Positions 44,574-53,815 of a DNA stretch of 64,000 nucleotides are shown piece by piece; the stretch's first letter is position 1, and each line of letters begins with the position of its first letter. Position numbers and translations under genes: made by a program. This DNA is from Cohnella mopanensis (GTDB taxonomy: Bacteria; Bacillota; Bacilli; Paenibacillales; Paenibacillaceae). Location: positions 372,001 to 436,000 of the forward strand of contig NZ_JAKRWM010000001.1 in assembly GCF_022352055.1 (NCBI RefSeq), written 5' to 3'. The notes below the pieces were generated by a model. The model was not told the DNA's origin and searched no databases. It saw nothing but the letters and a program-made list of their open reading frames with translations.

Positions 44574-45851
44574 ATGTTCACCTTTATTGGTAAACGATAT
44601 GCCCGCAAGTTGTGGACGGGCTTAATCGCCGTTCCGCTGCTCATGATCAGCTTCCATTCAGAGGCCCACGCCGCTCTTGGGAGTCAGTCAACGGATGACA
44701 CGAACGTAAAGTTGCCTAGGGCACCAAGTAACCATGCAAAGGCAGCGGCACTTGCCGATGTAACCTCTGGGCGAATCTTATTCAGCCAGCACGGAGACGA
44801 GCCGATGAAGATCGCAAGCTTAACGAAGATCATGACCGCGATCGTCGCGATCGAGCATAGCAATCTTGATAGCACCATCAATGTCAGCACCCGGGCGGCC
44901 GGGAAGGAGGGCTCCTCCTTGTACTTGAAAGCGGGGGAGAAAATCACGCTCAGAAACGCGCTTTACGGGCTTATGCTGCGATCGGGCAACGACGCAGCGA
45001 CGGCGATCGCGGAACATGTGGGAGGATCCGTAGAAGGATTCGCCTACCTTATGAACAAGAAAGCGGAAGAAATAGGACTCACGCATAGCCACTTCATGAA
45101 CCCGCACGGATTGGACGAGCAGGGCCATTATTCGTCGGCGAACGATTTGGCGAAGCTCACCGTATACGCTTTGCACAACCCGGATTTCGCCAGTATCGTC
45201 AAGACGAAAGTAAAAGAAGCACCTAACCCGAATGAGCAATGGGATTATAAATGGGTAAACAAGAACAAAATGCTCACGATGTATGAAGGAGCGGATGGCG
45301 TTAAAACGGGCTACACGAAGCAAGCCTTAAGAACGCTGGTTAGCTCGGCGACGCGCGATGGGCAGCAACTCGTGGCGGTGACTTTGAACGACGGATCCGA
45401 CTGGTTGGATCACCAGAATCTCCTCGATTACGGATTCGAGCAGTTTCATCTGGCAAAAGTGACGCAAGCCGGTGAACCGATCTCGGGTTATCCTTATCAA
45501 GTGACGACAAGCTTCACTTATCCTTTTGCTAATGGAGAACGGGAGCAGATGAAAATAAAATTAGCCCGATTGAACGAAGGATCGGTCTATTACAACCTAG
45601 GTTACCGAGGTCAACTGAAATTCATATTGAATGATCGCATTATTGGTACCGTACCATTTATCGATAAGAAAGATCAGCCGCAAGTCGAGCAAGGGAAACA
45701 AGAGGAGCGGCAACAACACCAGCATCAGCAGACCATGAGCGAACTAGATCATTCACGTTTAGCCGCCGTACAAGCCTCAACACCATCAAGATCCTTTGTT
45801 GCATCGATAAGAGCTACCTTCAAAGCCCTATTCCTGCAGAGGGGGACTTAA
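44574..45851 (+). CDS. dacB: Sporulation D-alanyl-D-alanine carboxypeptidase DacB (PBP5*)
   Basis: A 425-residue penicillin-binding protein. Signal peptide ends near SEAHAA; motifs are S-x-x-K in ASLTKIMT, S-x-N in RSGNDAATA and K-T-G in GVKTGYTK. The C-terminal part adds a Gln/Glu/His-rich stretch (QVEQGKQEERQQHQHQQ) and a basic amphipathic end. It is followed at once by spmA and spmB, the dacB-spmAB operon of Bacillus, where DacB sets spore cortex cross-linking under SigE. I start at the ATG at 44574, ten bases after AAGGAGG. Confidence 0.92.
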   Translation: MFTFIGKRYARKLWTGLIAVPLLMISFHSEAHAALGSQSTDDTNVKLPRAPSNHAKAAALADVTSGRILFSQHGDEPMKIASLTKIMTAIVAIEHSNLDSTINVSTRAAGKEGSSLYLKAGEKITLRNALYGLMLRSGNDAATAIAEHVGGSVEGFAYLMNKKAEEIGLTHSHFMNPHGLDEQGHYSSANDLAKLTVYALHNPDFASIVKTKVKEAPNPNEQWDYKWVNKNKMLTMYEGADGVKTGYTKQALRTLVSSATRDGQQLVAVTLNDGSDWLDHQNLLDYGFEQFHLAKVTQAGEPISGYPYQVTTSFTYPFANGEREQMKIKLARLNEGSVYYNLGYRGQLKFILNDRIIGTVPFIDKKDQPQVEQGKQEERQQHQHQQTMSELDHSRLAAVQASTPSRSFVASIRATFKALFLQRGT

Positions 45852-45854
45852 AAT

Positions 45855-46523
45855 ATGGTGAACTGGATATGGATGGGGATGATCGTATTCAGCGTTATCT
45901 TCGGTGCGGCCAATGGGAAAATGGAGAAGGTCGCGGAAGCGGCCTTCGGCGGCGCGCAGACTGGGGTAACCGTCTGTTTGGGCTTGATCAGCATACTCGT
46001 ATTCTGGATGGGGCTTATGAGAATAGCGGAGGATGCGGGGCTCGTTCGCAAGCTGGCGGGTATAATGGCCCCCGTCGTCCGCAAGCTGTTTCCGGACGTT
46101 CCCGGGGATCATCCCGCGATGGGGTACATCTTGTCCAACATGAGCGCCAATCTGCTCGGGTTAGGTAACGCCGCGACTCCAATGGGCATTAAAGCCATGC
46201 AAGAACTGCAAAAGTTGAATCCGAATCCTACGATCGCTACACCGGCGATGTGTACTCTGTTGGCGCTAAATACGGCCAGTATCACGCTTGTACCTACGAC
46301 GATTATAGCGATTCGAATGAATTTCGGTTCCGTTCACCCGGCGGACATCGTCGCTCCGACGTTACTTGCAACTTTAATATCGACCGGCGCTGCTATTCTA
46401 GTGGACAGGTGGTATCGGAGGAGAACCAAAGCCCCTCCAAGCACGCCGACATTACAATCGAACAAAGGAGCAGCTTCTCCATCTTCCTTGCCTAACCCGC
46501 CCGCTCCGATAGGGGGAGGCTGA
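45855..46523 (+). CDS. spmA: Spore maturation protein A
   Basis: A 222-residue membrane protein of the nucleoside-recognition (Gate) family; needed with SpmB for spore core dehydration. Gate-like helices: FSVIFGAANGKMEKVAEAAF, then GLISILVFWMGLMRIAEDAG and ILSNMSANLLGLGNAATPMG, the most conserved block. The C-terminal 35 residues are a Pro/Ser-rich tail. Three bases separate it from dacB and five from spmB. Confidence 0.95.
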   Translation: MVNWIWMGMIVFSVIFGAANGKMEKVAEAAFGGAQTGVTVCLGLISILVFWMGLMRIAEDAGLVRKLAGIMAPVVRKLFPDVPGDHPAMGYILSNMSANLLGLGNAATPMGIKAMQELQKLNPNPTIATPAMCTLLALNTASITLVPTTIIAIRMNFGSVHPADIVAPTLLATLISTGAAILVDRWYRRRTKAPPSTPTLQSNKGAASPSSLPNPPAPIGGG

Positions 46524-46528
46524 ACGAT

Positions 46529-47068
46529 TTGATCTCACTTATTCAGATAATCTCGACGTGGACGATTCCCGTTCTAATCGCATTCATTCCTTTATACGCA
46601 ACTTTGCGCAAAGTTCCCGTGTACGAATCGTTCATCGACGGAGCGAAAGACGGCTTCCAGACGGCTATCGGTATCATTCCGCATCTCGTCGGCATGATGA
46701 CGGCGATCAGTATGTTTCGCGCTTCTGGCGCATTGGATGCTCTAATCGGCCTTGTCAGACCTCTGTTCGAAAGCGTCGGCATTCCGGGCGAAGTTCTTCC
46801 GTTAGCGTTGCTGCGTCCGATAACCGGAGCAGGTTCGTTAGCCTTTGTTACGGATTTGATCAAAGAGCAAGGGCCGGACTCTCTCGTCGCAAGAATTGCT
46901 TCAACGATTCAGGGGAGTACGGACACGACCCTGTACGTATTGACGGTTTATTTCGGCGCCATCGGCATCCGAAATTCGCGTTATGCTTTAAAGGTAGGGC
47001 TCATTTCCGACTTCATCGGGTTCTTCGCTGCCGTTGCCGCTTGCTGGTTGTTGTTCGGCTTGGTATGA
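46529..47068 (+). CDS. spmB: Spore maturation protein B
   Basis: A 179-residue membrane protein, partner of SpmA. Signature parts: PVYESFIDGAKDGFQTAIGI, IPHLVGMMTAISMFRASGAL, LALLRPITGAGSLAFVTDLI and GSTDTTLYVLTVYFGAIGI. TTG start nine bases after AGGGGGAGG, which lies inside the end of spmA. Confidence 0.95.
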   Translation: MISLIQIISTWTIPVLIAFIPLYATLRKVPVYESFIDGAKDGFQTAIGIIPHLVGMMTAISMFRASGALDALIGLVRPLFESVGIPGEVLPLALLRPITGAGSLAFVTDLIKEQGPDSLVARIASTIQGSTDTTLYVLTVYFGAIGIRNSRYALKVGLISDFIGFFAAVAACWLLFGLV

Positions 47069-47089
47069 TGGTGGATGAGGTGAAAGTCC

Positions 47090-47860
47090 GTGGAAGAAAG
47101 ATTACAGAAAGTTCTAGCGAATGCCGGGGTAGCTTCGCGGCGGAAATGCGAAGAGCTCATCACTGCCGGTAAAGTTACGGTCAATGGTGAAGTCGTTACC
47201 GAGCTTGGCATTAAAGCCGATCCTACCAAAGACATCATAACGGTATCCGGCAAAGCGATTAAGAAAGAAGCCAAGGTTTATATTATGTTCAATAAACCCA
47301 AAGGGGTTATTACGAGCGTATCCGATCCTCAAGGCCGAAGCGTCGTTACCGATTACTTGAAGGAAATCAAGGAACGGTTATATCCGGTCGGTCGATTGGA
47401 TTACGATTCCGAAGGGCTGCTGCTCTTGACGAATGACGGGGATCTCGCGCACAAGCTGACCCATCCGAGCCATCATGTGCCGAAAACTTATCATGCTACC
47501 GTAGAAAGAGTTCCGCATGGTAATGCACTGGAGAAGTTGCAGAAGGGCATTAAGCTCGAAGACGGTTTAACGGCGCCAGCCGAAGTCGAATATCACGATA
47601 TCGATCCCGAGAAGAAATTCGCCACGATCGCGATCACGATCCACGAAGGGCGCAATCGCCAAGTACGTCGGATGTTCGACGCGATTAACCATCCCGTCAC
47701 GCGGTTGAAGAGGATCTCATTCGGCGGATTGGTACTGGGAAATTTGCAACGAGGGAAGAACCGCCGGCTTACGGCCGATGAGATAAGCAAGTTGCAAGAG
47801 TCCGTTGCGGGCGTAGCTGTCGCACCGGGTGCTGAAACCCCGGATACCGTCCAAGATTAA
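47090..47860 (+). CDS. rluB: Ribosomal large subunit pseudouridine synthase B
   Basis: A 256-residue RsuA/RluB family enzyme that forms a pseudouridine in 23S rRNA. Residues 1-60 are an S4 RNA-binding domain (RLQKVLANAGVASRRKCEELI); catalytic Asp104 lies in VGRLDYDSEGLLLLTNDG; the C-terminal block HEGRNRQVRRMFDAINHPVTRLKRI is typical. GTG start after GAGGTG. Follows spmB as in Bacillus. Confidence 0.95.
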   Translation: MEERLQKVLANAGVASRRKCEELITAGKVTVNGEVVTELGIKADPTKDIITVSGKAIKKEAKVYIMFNKPKGVITSVSDPQGRSVVTDYLKEIKERLYPVGRLDYDSEGLLLLTNDGDLAHKLTHPSHHVPKTYHATVERVPHGNALEKLQKGIKLEDGLTAPAEVEYHDIDPEKKFATIAITIHEGRNRQVRRMFDAINHPVTRLKRISFGGLVLGNLQRGKNRRLTADEISKLQESVAGVAVAPGAETPDTVQD

Positions 47861-47887
47861 CCCCATATTGCGTCACACAATGTTCAA

Positions 47888-47930
47888 AACCGGAGGTCGG
47901 GCTCTTGCCCTTGACCCCGGTGTTTTCGTT
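47888..47930 (+). terminator. Possible hairpin/terminator between rluB and resA
   Basis: AAACCGG...GGTC-GGGC-tctt-GCCC-tt-GACC-CCGGT followed by GTTTTCGTT. The stem has interruptions, so it may only be a weak terminator or processing site; a promoter-like TATAAT is found just after, at about 47930. Confidence 0.4.
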
Positions 47931-47969
47931 ATAATGAGAGTATCGCATACAGGTGGTGAGAAGCTTCAA

Positions 47970-48497
47970 ATGGGACGTTATCGGAAAACGATTCAATATA
48001 TCATATTAGCCGTCGTTCTCCTTGTGGGGGGATTTGCGATCGGCAATTCGTTATTTTCAAAAAGCGTCGTACTTACGAAGGGGGATAAGCCTCCTAGTTT
48101 TCGATTAGCCGGATTGGACAACCAAGTTCACGAATGGAAGGATTACGAAGGCCAACCGCTCATCGTGAATTTCTGGGGTACCTTTTGCCCGCCTTGCCGG
48201 AATGAAATGCCCGCTCTGCAGAAGCAATACGAGAAATGGGAAGGGCAAGGTTTGGAGCTGATCGGAATCAACTTAAGCGAAGACCGATTAACCGTAGAAA
48301 GCTTTATTCGCCAGGTAGGGGTTAACTTTCCGATCCTGATGGACAAAGATAAACGAACGGAAAAGGCTTACGGGCTTAAGCAATACCCGACGACGTTCTT
48401 CATTGGCCGAAATGGCAAGATTCAAGAGGTCGTCATAGGCGGATTGCTGACGGAAGAGGAAATCGAAGTGCGCGTAGAACGGCTAATGAAGTCGTGA
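47970..48497 (+). CDS. resA: Thiol-disulfide oxidoreductase ResA
   Basis: A 175-residue membrane-tethered thioredoxin-fold protein that reduces the haem-binding cysteines of apocytochrome c outside the membrane. N-terminal helix YIILAVVLLVGGFAIGNSLF, then the thioredoxin domain with active site FWGTFCPPCRNEMP and cis-Pro in QYPTTFFI. ResA of Bacillus subtilis has C-E-P-C here; this one has C-P-P-C. Start at the ATG at 47970 after AGGTGGTGAG. First of resABC. Confidence 0.93.
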   Translation: MGRYRKTIQYIILAVVLLVGGFAIGNSLFSKSVVLTKGDKPPSFRLAGLDNQVHEWKDYEGQPLIVNFWGTFCPPCRNEMPALQKQYEKWEGQGLELIGINLSEDRLTVESFIRQVGVNFPILMDKDKRTEKAYGLKQYPTTFFIGRNGKIQEVVIGGLLTEEEIEVRVERLMKS

Positions 48498-48522
48498 ACG
48501 TTTAGTTAAGGAGGCTTCACAG

Positions 48523-50232
48523 TTGTTTCAGAACACCAAGTGCGAATGCGGACATCAAAATCCAGTAGGAACTGTATTGTGCGAGTCGTGCGGTAAACCT
48601 CTGATCGAGGAATTGCTAACAGATGAAAACGCTCCACTAGAGATGAGGTATGACGGTGTCGCGCGCAGGTCGCAGAAATCGAACCCGCATATCGTCGATC
48701 GGATATGGAATTTTTTCTCCTCGGTTAAAATTGCGGTTTACTTAATCGTCATTACGTTGCTGGGCGCGGCATTAGGAACGATATTCCAACAGGAGAGCAC
48801 GTTAATCAACTTAACGGAGCGCTCTGAATTTGCCGCGTATTACAAAGAAGAGCACGGAACCTTGGGCGTTATCTACCATGCGTTAGGATTGTCGAGAACT
48901 TACGAGTCCTGGTGGTTCATTACGCTGCTCGTGATGATTGGGACGTCACTCGTCGTCTGTAGTCTCGATCGGGTACTACCGCTCTATCGCGCTTTATCCA
49001 AACAGCAAATTCGCAAACATCTGCAATTCATTACCCGGCAGCAGGTCGTGTATTCCGGCGATATGCAAGGCGATAATGAAGCGTGGATAACGGAATTCGG
49101 CAAACAGCTCAAGCGCAAACATTATCGGATATGGCAAGAAGACGGAGCGTTGTTAGCGGAGAAGAACAGATTTAGCCGTTGGGGACCCTATATCAACCAT
49201 ATCGGACTTATTATTTTCCTGTTGGCGGTTCTGGGGCGCGGAATTCCAGCCTGGCATATGGATCAATACCTTGCTCTTTACGAAGGGGAAACAAGGCAAA
49301 TTCCAGGAACGAACTATTACGTGAAAAATGAAAAGTTCACGGTAGACTATTATCCGGAAAATGAACTGGCTAACAACCAGAAGGGGACGAAGGTCGTTAA
49401 GCTGTATGAGACGAAAGCTCGACTCTTCGAATGTACGGACGTTTGCGACGATCCGATCCAAGAACCTGTCCTCACGGAAGTGAAACAGCACGACATTCGC
49501 GTGAACAGCGCCATGTCTTACAAAGGTTTGAAGCTATACCAGAACAGCTTTCAGGAGCGGGTTCGCTTCATCTCCGTACATCCAACGCTTATGGACGTTG
49601 CGACCGGCAAGCCTATAGGCTCGTTCGATCTGCTCATGGACGATCCGATAGAGAAGTACGAAGTCGGTCCCTATACGTTGAAGCTTAACGATTATTATCC
49701 GGATTTCGGCTTGGACGAGCAGAACCGCCCGATGACGAAGACGCGCGAGCCGAACAACCCGGCTTTCGTATTCAGAATCCAAGGTCCGAACCTTCAGGCT
49801 AAGGGTGAAATCTATATTTACTTCCCAATGCCTAGCGAGAAGAGTAAGTTTTATCAGAAACTACTCAACGACAGCTTTAAGCAAAGAGGAGACAGCCAAG
49901 GTGTTTTCTCTATTCAAGTGGAAAACCCGATCGTCGATGGTAAAATGAATAATATTAAGTATTCCGAATATACGACCTATTTGAACATTCGGATGGACAA
50001 GGCTATGCCGTACATCTGGGTCGGAGCCGCGATTTCCATGATCGGCTTGATCATGGGATTCTATTGGCAGCATAGGAGAATTTGGTTACGAATCGACGAG
50101 GGCAAGCTTTCGCTCGGAGGACACACGAATAAGAACAGCTTCGGATTGAGGGCTGACGTTGCATGGGCTTTGGGACGTACGGGCATCGAAGTATTGCCCA
50201 AGTCGCTTGATAATAGGAGGAATGTACGTTGA
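48523..50232 (+). CDS. resB: Cytochrome c biogenesis protein ResB
   Basis: A 569-residue membrane protein (Ccs1/ResB) of the system II cytochrome c synthase. The N-terminus KCECGHQNPVGTVLCESCGK is a four-cysteine zinc-ribbon-like motif, as in Bacillus; helices include VKIAVYLIVITLLGAALGTIF and WWFITLLVMIGTSLVVCSLD; the block RFSRWGPYINHIGLIIFLLAVLG holds a conserved His; a large extracytoplasmic domain and a last helix before YWQHRRIW complete it. TTG start after AAGGAGG. Stop overlaps the resC start. Confidence 0.95.
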   Translation: MFQNTKCECGHQNPVGTVLCESCGKPLIEELLTDENAPLEMRYDGVARRSQKSNPHIVDRIWNFFSSVKIAVYLIVITLLGAALGTIFQQESTLINLTERSEFAAYYKEEHGTLGVIYHALGLSRTYESWWFITLLVMIGTSLVVCSLDRVLPLYRALSKQQIRKHLQFITRQQVVYSGDMQGDNEAWITEFGKQLKRKHYRIWQEDGALLAEKNRFSRWGPYINHIGLIIFLLAVLGRGIPAWHMDQYLALYEGETRQIPGTNYYVKNEKFTVDYYPENELANNQKGTKVVKLYETKARLFECTDVCDDPIQEPVLTEVKQHDIRVNSAMSYKGLKLYQNSFQERVRFISVHPTLMDVATGKPIGSFDLLMDDPIEKYEVGPYTLKLNDYYPDFGLDEQNRPMTKTREPNNPAFVFRIQGPNLQAKGEIYIYFPMPSEKSKFYQKLLNDSFKQRGDSQGVFSIQVENPIVDGKMNNIKYSEYTTYLNIRMDKAMPYIWVGAAISMIGLIMGFYWQHRRIWLRIDEGKLSLGGHTNKNSFGLRADVAWALGRTGIEVLPKSLDNRRNVR

Positions 50233-51491
50233 GTTGGTGGCTAGATTTCAGTAGCAATGCTTTCATTGTCGCATTTTATTTGTACTGCGCTTCATTTATT
50301 TGTTTCGCTATTGCGGTTGGGGGCAAGCGTTGGAGTAATCGTAAACCGGAAGATCATACTAATCGTTGGGGGAAAATAGGATTTGCGGCTGCCGTGATCG
50401 GGTGGATCGCTCATCTCACTTTCTTCTTTACCCGTTGGTATGGCGGAGGACACATTCCGACCAGTAATATGTATGAATTTATGACCTTCCTTGGCATGGC
50501 GATTATGTTCGCTTTCATCGTGGTCCATTTGATTTACCGCAATATGTTGCTCGGAGCTTTCGCGCTCCCACTTGTCATAATTATTATTGCTTACGCTTCC
50601 GTATTTCCATCCGAAGTACAGCCGTTGATCCCGGCATTGAATAACTATTGGTTGAAAATCCACGTAACGACGGCTGCTACCGGAGAAGCATTCTTCGCGG
50701 TTGGGTTTGCAGCCGCTCTTATGCAGTTGATTAGAGTAGTCGACTTTACTCGCACCGATAAGGCAGGTAAACGCGCCCAATTTTGGACGGAGTTCTCGCT
50801 ATTCGTCATTATCGTGCTGATCGGTTTTCTTGTCGCCGTCTTTGGATTCCGCGGCGCGGGGTACGAGTCGGCATTTAAGCAAGAAGTCGTTAAGATCGAC
50901 GATAACGGAGTCGCGACTTCCGAGATTAAGGAAGTCAAATACAGCCTTCCACCTATCGTAGCCCCATACAACAGCGAGACGGTTTCCTTCCAGTCGTTCC
51001 TCGGCATGAAAGAGCCGGCGTTCGAATCTCCATCTTGGTTAAACGGAGTTAATGCGGGACGCAAGTTGAACACCGTAATTTGGTCAGTCATTTCAGGTTT
51101 GGTGCTCTACGGGGTTCTTAGGTTAATTGCCCGCAAGAAGCTGACGGCTGTCATTAATCCCCATCTGGCGGATATTGACCCAGAGGATTTGGAAGAGATC
51201 AGCTATCGGGCGATCGCGATCGGTTTCCCGATCTTCACGCTTGGCGCTCTTATCTTCGCGATGATCTGGGCTGAAATTGCCTGGTCTCGTTTCTGGGGCT
51301 GGGATCCGAAGGAAGTTTGGGCACTCGTTACGTTTTTGTTCTACAGCGCCTACCTTCATTTGCGGTTATCCCGCGGATGGCAGGGTACCCGTTCAGCGTG
51401 GCTGGCGGTTATCGGTTTCTTGGTCGTCATGTTTACGTTAGTCGGGGTTAATCTCGTAATTGCCGGATTGCATTCATACGCCGGGGTATAA
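50229..51491 (+). CDS. resC: Cytochrome c biogenesis protein ResC
   Basis: A 420-residue CcsA/ResC membrane protein with about eight helices. The haem-handling tryptophan-rich motif is WSRFWGWDPKEVWALVTF; conserved histidines occur in AHLTFFFTRWY, NYWLKIHVTTA and AYLHLRLSRGW. Together with ResB it exports haem and attaches it to apocytochrome c. TTG start, overlapping the resB stop by four bases after AGGAGG. Followed by resD after about 40 bases. Confidence 0.95.
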   Translation: MSWWLDFSSNAFIVAFYLYCASFICFAIAVGGKRWSNRKPEDHTNRWGKIGFAAAVIGWIAHLTFFFTRWYGGGHIPTSNMYEFMTFLGMAIMFAFIVVHLIYRNMLLGAFALPLVIIIIAYASVFPSEVQPLIPALNNYWLKIHVTTAATGEAFFAVGFAAALMQLIRVVDFTRTDKAGKRAQFWTEFSLFVIIVLIGFLVAVFGFRGAGYESAFKQEVVKIDDNGVATSEIKEVKYSLPPIVAPYNSETVSFQSFLGMKEPAFESPSWLNGVNAGRKLNTVIWSVISGLVLYGVLRLIARKKLTAVINPHLADIDPEDLEEISYRAIAIGFPIFTLGALIFAMIWAEIAWSRFWGWDPKEVWALVTFLFYSAYLHLRLSRGWQGTRSAWLAVIGFLVVMFTLVGVNLVIAGLHSYAGV

Positions 51492-51532
51492 TGTGGCACA
51501 TATAAGGCTAAGTGCCGAGAGGAGATCAAGCT

Positions 51533-52249
51533 TTGAATAACATTGGGAATCGGATACTGGTCGTTGATGACGAAGAGAGAATACGCCGTTTGCTTAGAAT
51601 GTATTTGGAAAAGGAAGGCTATATCATCGAAGAGGCGGAAGACGGAGAGACCGCTCTTCGCATGGCCCAAGAGGATGATTTCGATCTTATCGTGCTTGAT
51701 CTCATGCTGCCTGGTATCGATGGGTTAGAAGTATGCGCTCGCCTTCGCCAGCAGAAAGCGACGCCTGTGCTCATGCTCACAGCGAAAGGCGAGGAAGTCA
51801 ACCGGGTTCAAGGTTTCGAGGTCGGCGCCGACGATTATGTCGTTAAGCCATTCAGCCCGCGGGAAGTCATTTTTCGAATCAAAGCCATATTGCGCAGATC
51901 TTCGGCAACCGCGTTCTTATCGAAAGAGCTAAATACGAGCAACAATATCGTGTTTCCCTATTTGATCATCGAGCATGACGCCCATCGGGTGACAGCAAGC
52001 GGCCAAGAGGTAAACTTAACGCCTAAGGAATATGAGCTGCTGCACTACTTAGCAAGTACTCCCGACAAAGTATTCTCGCGTGAAGAGCTGTTGAAAGACG
52101 TATGGAACTATGACTTCTTCGGTGATTTGCGTACGGTAGATACCCACGTCAAGCGTCTTCGCGAGAAGCTGAATCGAGTATCTTCCGAAGCGGCTTCCAT
52201 GATCACGACGGTATGGGGAGTAGGGTACAAGCTGGAGGCGGCGAAGTAG
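51533..52249 (+). CDS. resD: Response regulator ResD
   Basis: A 238-residue OmpR-family regulator, receiver with Asp in LIVLDLMLPGIDGLE and Lys in YVVKPFSPRE, followed by a winged-helix domain (VNLTPKEYELLHYLASTP ... VWNYDFFGDLRTVDTHVKRLREKL). It controls aerobic and anaerobic respiration genes, and in Bacillus also resABC. The TTG at 51533 is eight bases after GAGAGGAG. Four bases before resE. Confidence 0.93.
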   Translation: MNNIGNRILVVDDEERIRRLLRMYLEKEGYIIEEAEDGETALRMAQEDDFDLIVLDLMLPGIDGLEVCARLRQQKATPVLMLTAKGEEVNRVQGFEVGADDYVVKPFSPREVIFRIKAILRRSSATAFLSKELNTSNNIVFPYLIIEHDAHRVTASGQEVNLTPKEYELLHYLASTPDKVFSREELLKDVWNYDFFGDLRTVDTHVKRLREKLNRVSSEAASMITTVWGVGYKLEAAK

Positions 52250-52252
52250 ACT

Positions 52253-53704
52253 ATGGTGATCTGGAGAACGGTCGTCGGCAAAATGTGGCTGACGATTATG
52301 GGCTTAGTTGCCGTTGTCATTCTCACCTTAGGGTTGTTCCTGCTTGAATATATCGATCTTACGTTTACGGATCCGCTTGCCATCAAGCGATTGTTCAGTT
52401 ATGCGGGGATCATCGGATTTCTTCTTACGACTTTTTTCGCTTTTTTCTTGCTAACTAAGATCACCCAACCTTTACGGGAAATGAAGGAAGCGGCGAATCG
52501 GGTCGCGCAGGGAGATTATACGACCCGAGTTGCAATTCGGTCGTCGGACGAGATCGGGGAACTGGCTAACACCTTTAATCAGATGGCTTCGGAGCTGCAG
52601 ACGCTCATTCGCGATCTTCAGCACGAACGGGATCATTTAAGCAGTGTTCTTAAGAGCATGACGGATTCCGTCATCTCCTTCGATGCCGAAGGTGAGGTCA
52701 TACTGACTAACCCGCAAGGCCAACATTTGCTGGAGGATTGGAGCTCCGTAGACTGGACCGACGAGGATACACCCGAACGGGATGCTCACGTGCCGGGTCC
52801 GTTACGGGAAACTTTCCGCAACGTCATCTCGAAGGGCAAAGAACTTACCGTCAAAATACACGTGAAAAGCGGAGTATGGTCCGTCGTGATGACGCCGCTG
52901 GCGTCCACGGATTCCGTCAGAGGAGCGGTTGCGGTTCTAAGGGACGTAACCGAGGAATTCCGCGTGGACAAAATGCGCAAAGATTTCGTAGCGAACGTAT
53001 CGCATGAAATTCGGACACCGCTTTCGATGGTGCAAGGCTACAGCGAAGCGCTCATGGATGATATCGCCGCTTCTCCCGAAGAAAGAAGAGAGCTCGTACA
53101 GGTTATCCATGACGAATCGCTAAGAATGGGACGACTTGTTAAAGATTTGCTCGACTTGGCCAGAATGGAAGCCGGTTATCTTGAGATGAATTTTCAGCCT
53201 CTGGACGTTAACGGTTTGATGTCGCGGGTATACCGTAAATTCGCAGCTCTAGCTAAAGATCGTCAGATCATGCTTACGAAGACCGAAGAAGATCCGACTC
53301 TGATCGTTGAAGAGGCAGACGCGGATCGCCTTGAGCAAGTGTTAACGAATTTAATGGATAATGCTTTGCGTCATACCCCGTCTGGTGCCTCCATCGCCCT
53401 TTGCGCGTCCAAAGTCGAAAGCGCTAAGGGAGACTGGCTAGAGCTTAAGATCAGGGATGAAGGCCAGGGAATTCCTCCCGAGGACCTGCCCTATATTTTC
53501 GAGCGGTTCTACAAGGCGGATAAAGCCCGCAAGAGAGAGACAACGGGCGGAACCGGATTAGGACTAGCCATCGTGAAAAACTTGATCGTAGCCCACAGGG
53601 GGACGATCAGCGCGATAAGCGCGCCTGGTGAAGGGACAACTTTCACCATCATGCTTCCTATGACTGCAAGTCGCAAAAAGAATAATCCAGTATCGAAGCG
53701 CTAA
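52253..53704 (+). CDS. resE: Sensor histidine kinase ResE, short sensor form
   Basis: A 483-residue sensor kinase. Two N-terminal helices (about 11-28 and 48-68) are separated by only about 20 residues, then HAMP (about 68-120, ITQPLREMKEAANRVAQGDY), PAS (about 125-230), HisKA with His in VANVSHEIRTPLSMVQG, and HATPase (LMDNALRHTPSG, IRDEGQGIPPEDLPYIFERFYK, GGTGLGLAIVKNL). Bacillus subtilis ResE is about 100 residues longer, with a large extracytoplasmic loop missing here, so sensing must be by the PAS or membrane part. Partner of ResD. Confidence 0.9.
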   Translation: MVIWRTVVGKMWLTIMGLVAVVILTLGLFLLEYIDLTFTDPLAIKRLFSYAGIIGFLLTTFFAFFLLTKITQPLREMKEAANRVAQGDYTTRVAIRSSDEIGELANTFNQMASELQTLIRDLQHERDHLSSVLKSMTDSVISFDAEGEVILTNPQGQHLLEDWSSVDWTDEDTPERDAHVPGPLRETFRNVISKGKELTVKIHVKSGVWSVVMTPLASTDSVRGAVAVLRDVTEEFRVDKMRKDFVANVSHEIRTPLSMVQGYSEALMDDIAASPEERRELVQVIHDESLRMGRLVKDLLDLARMEAGYLEMNFQPLDVNGLMSRVYRKFAALAKDRQIMLTKTEEDPTLIVEEADADRLEQVLTNLMDNALRHTPSGASIALCASKVESAKGDWLELKIRDEGQGIPPEDLPYIFERFYKADKARKRETTGGTGLGLAIVKNLIVAHRGTISAISAPGEGTTFTIMLPMTASRKKNNPVSKR

Positions 53705-53746
53705 GAAGGGAACTAACTTAGCATCGATATCAGGGTGTCAGGTGCC

Positions 53747-53804
53747 CAACATAAAAAAATCTCCCGCGGCCTTAAACGGCTGCGGGAGATTTTTTTATGT
53801 TGGT
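53747..53804. terminator. Bidirectional terminator between resE and serA
   Basis: Inverted repeat with 26-bp arms (one G-U pair) around a 6-base loop: it begins CCAACAT, then a 7-A run, CTCCCGC, and mirrors itself. The A/T runs make it work for both convergent genes. Confidence 0.9.
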
Positions 53805-53815
53805 TATCCCATTAA

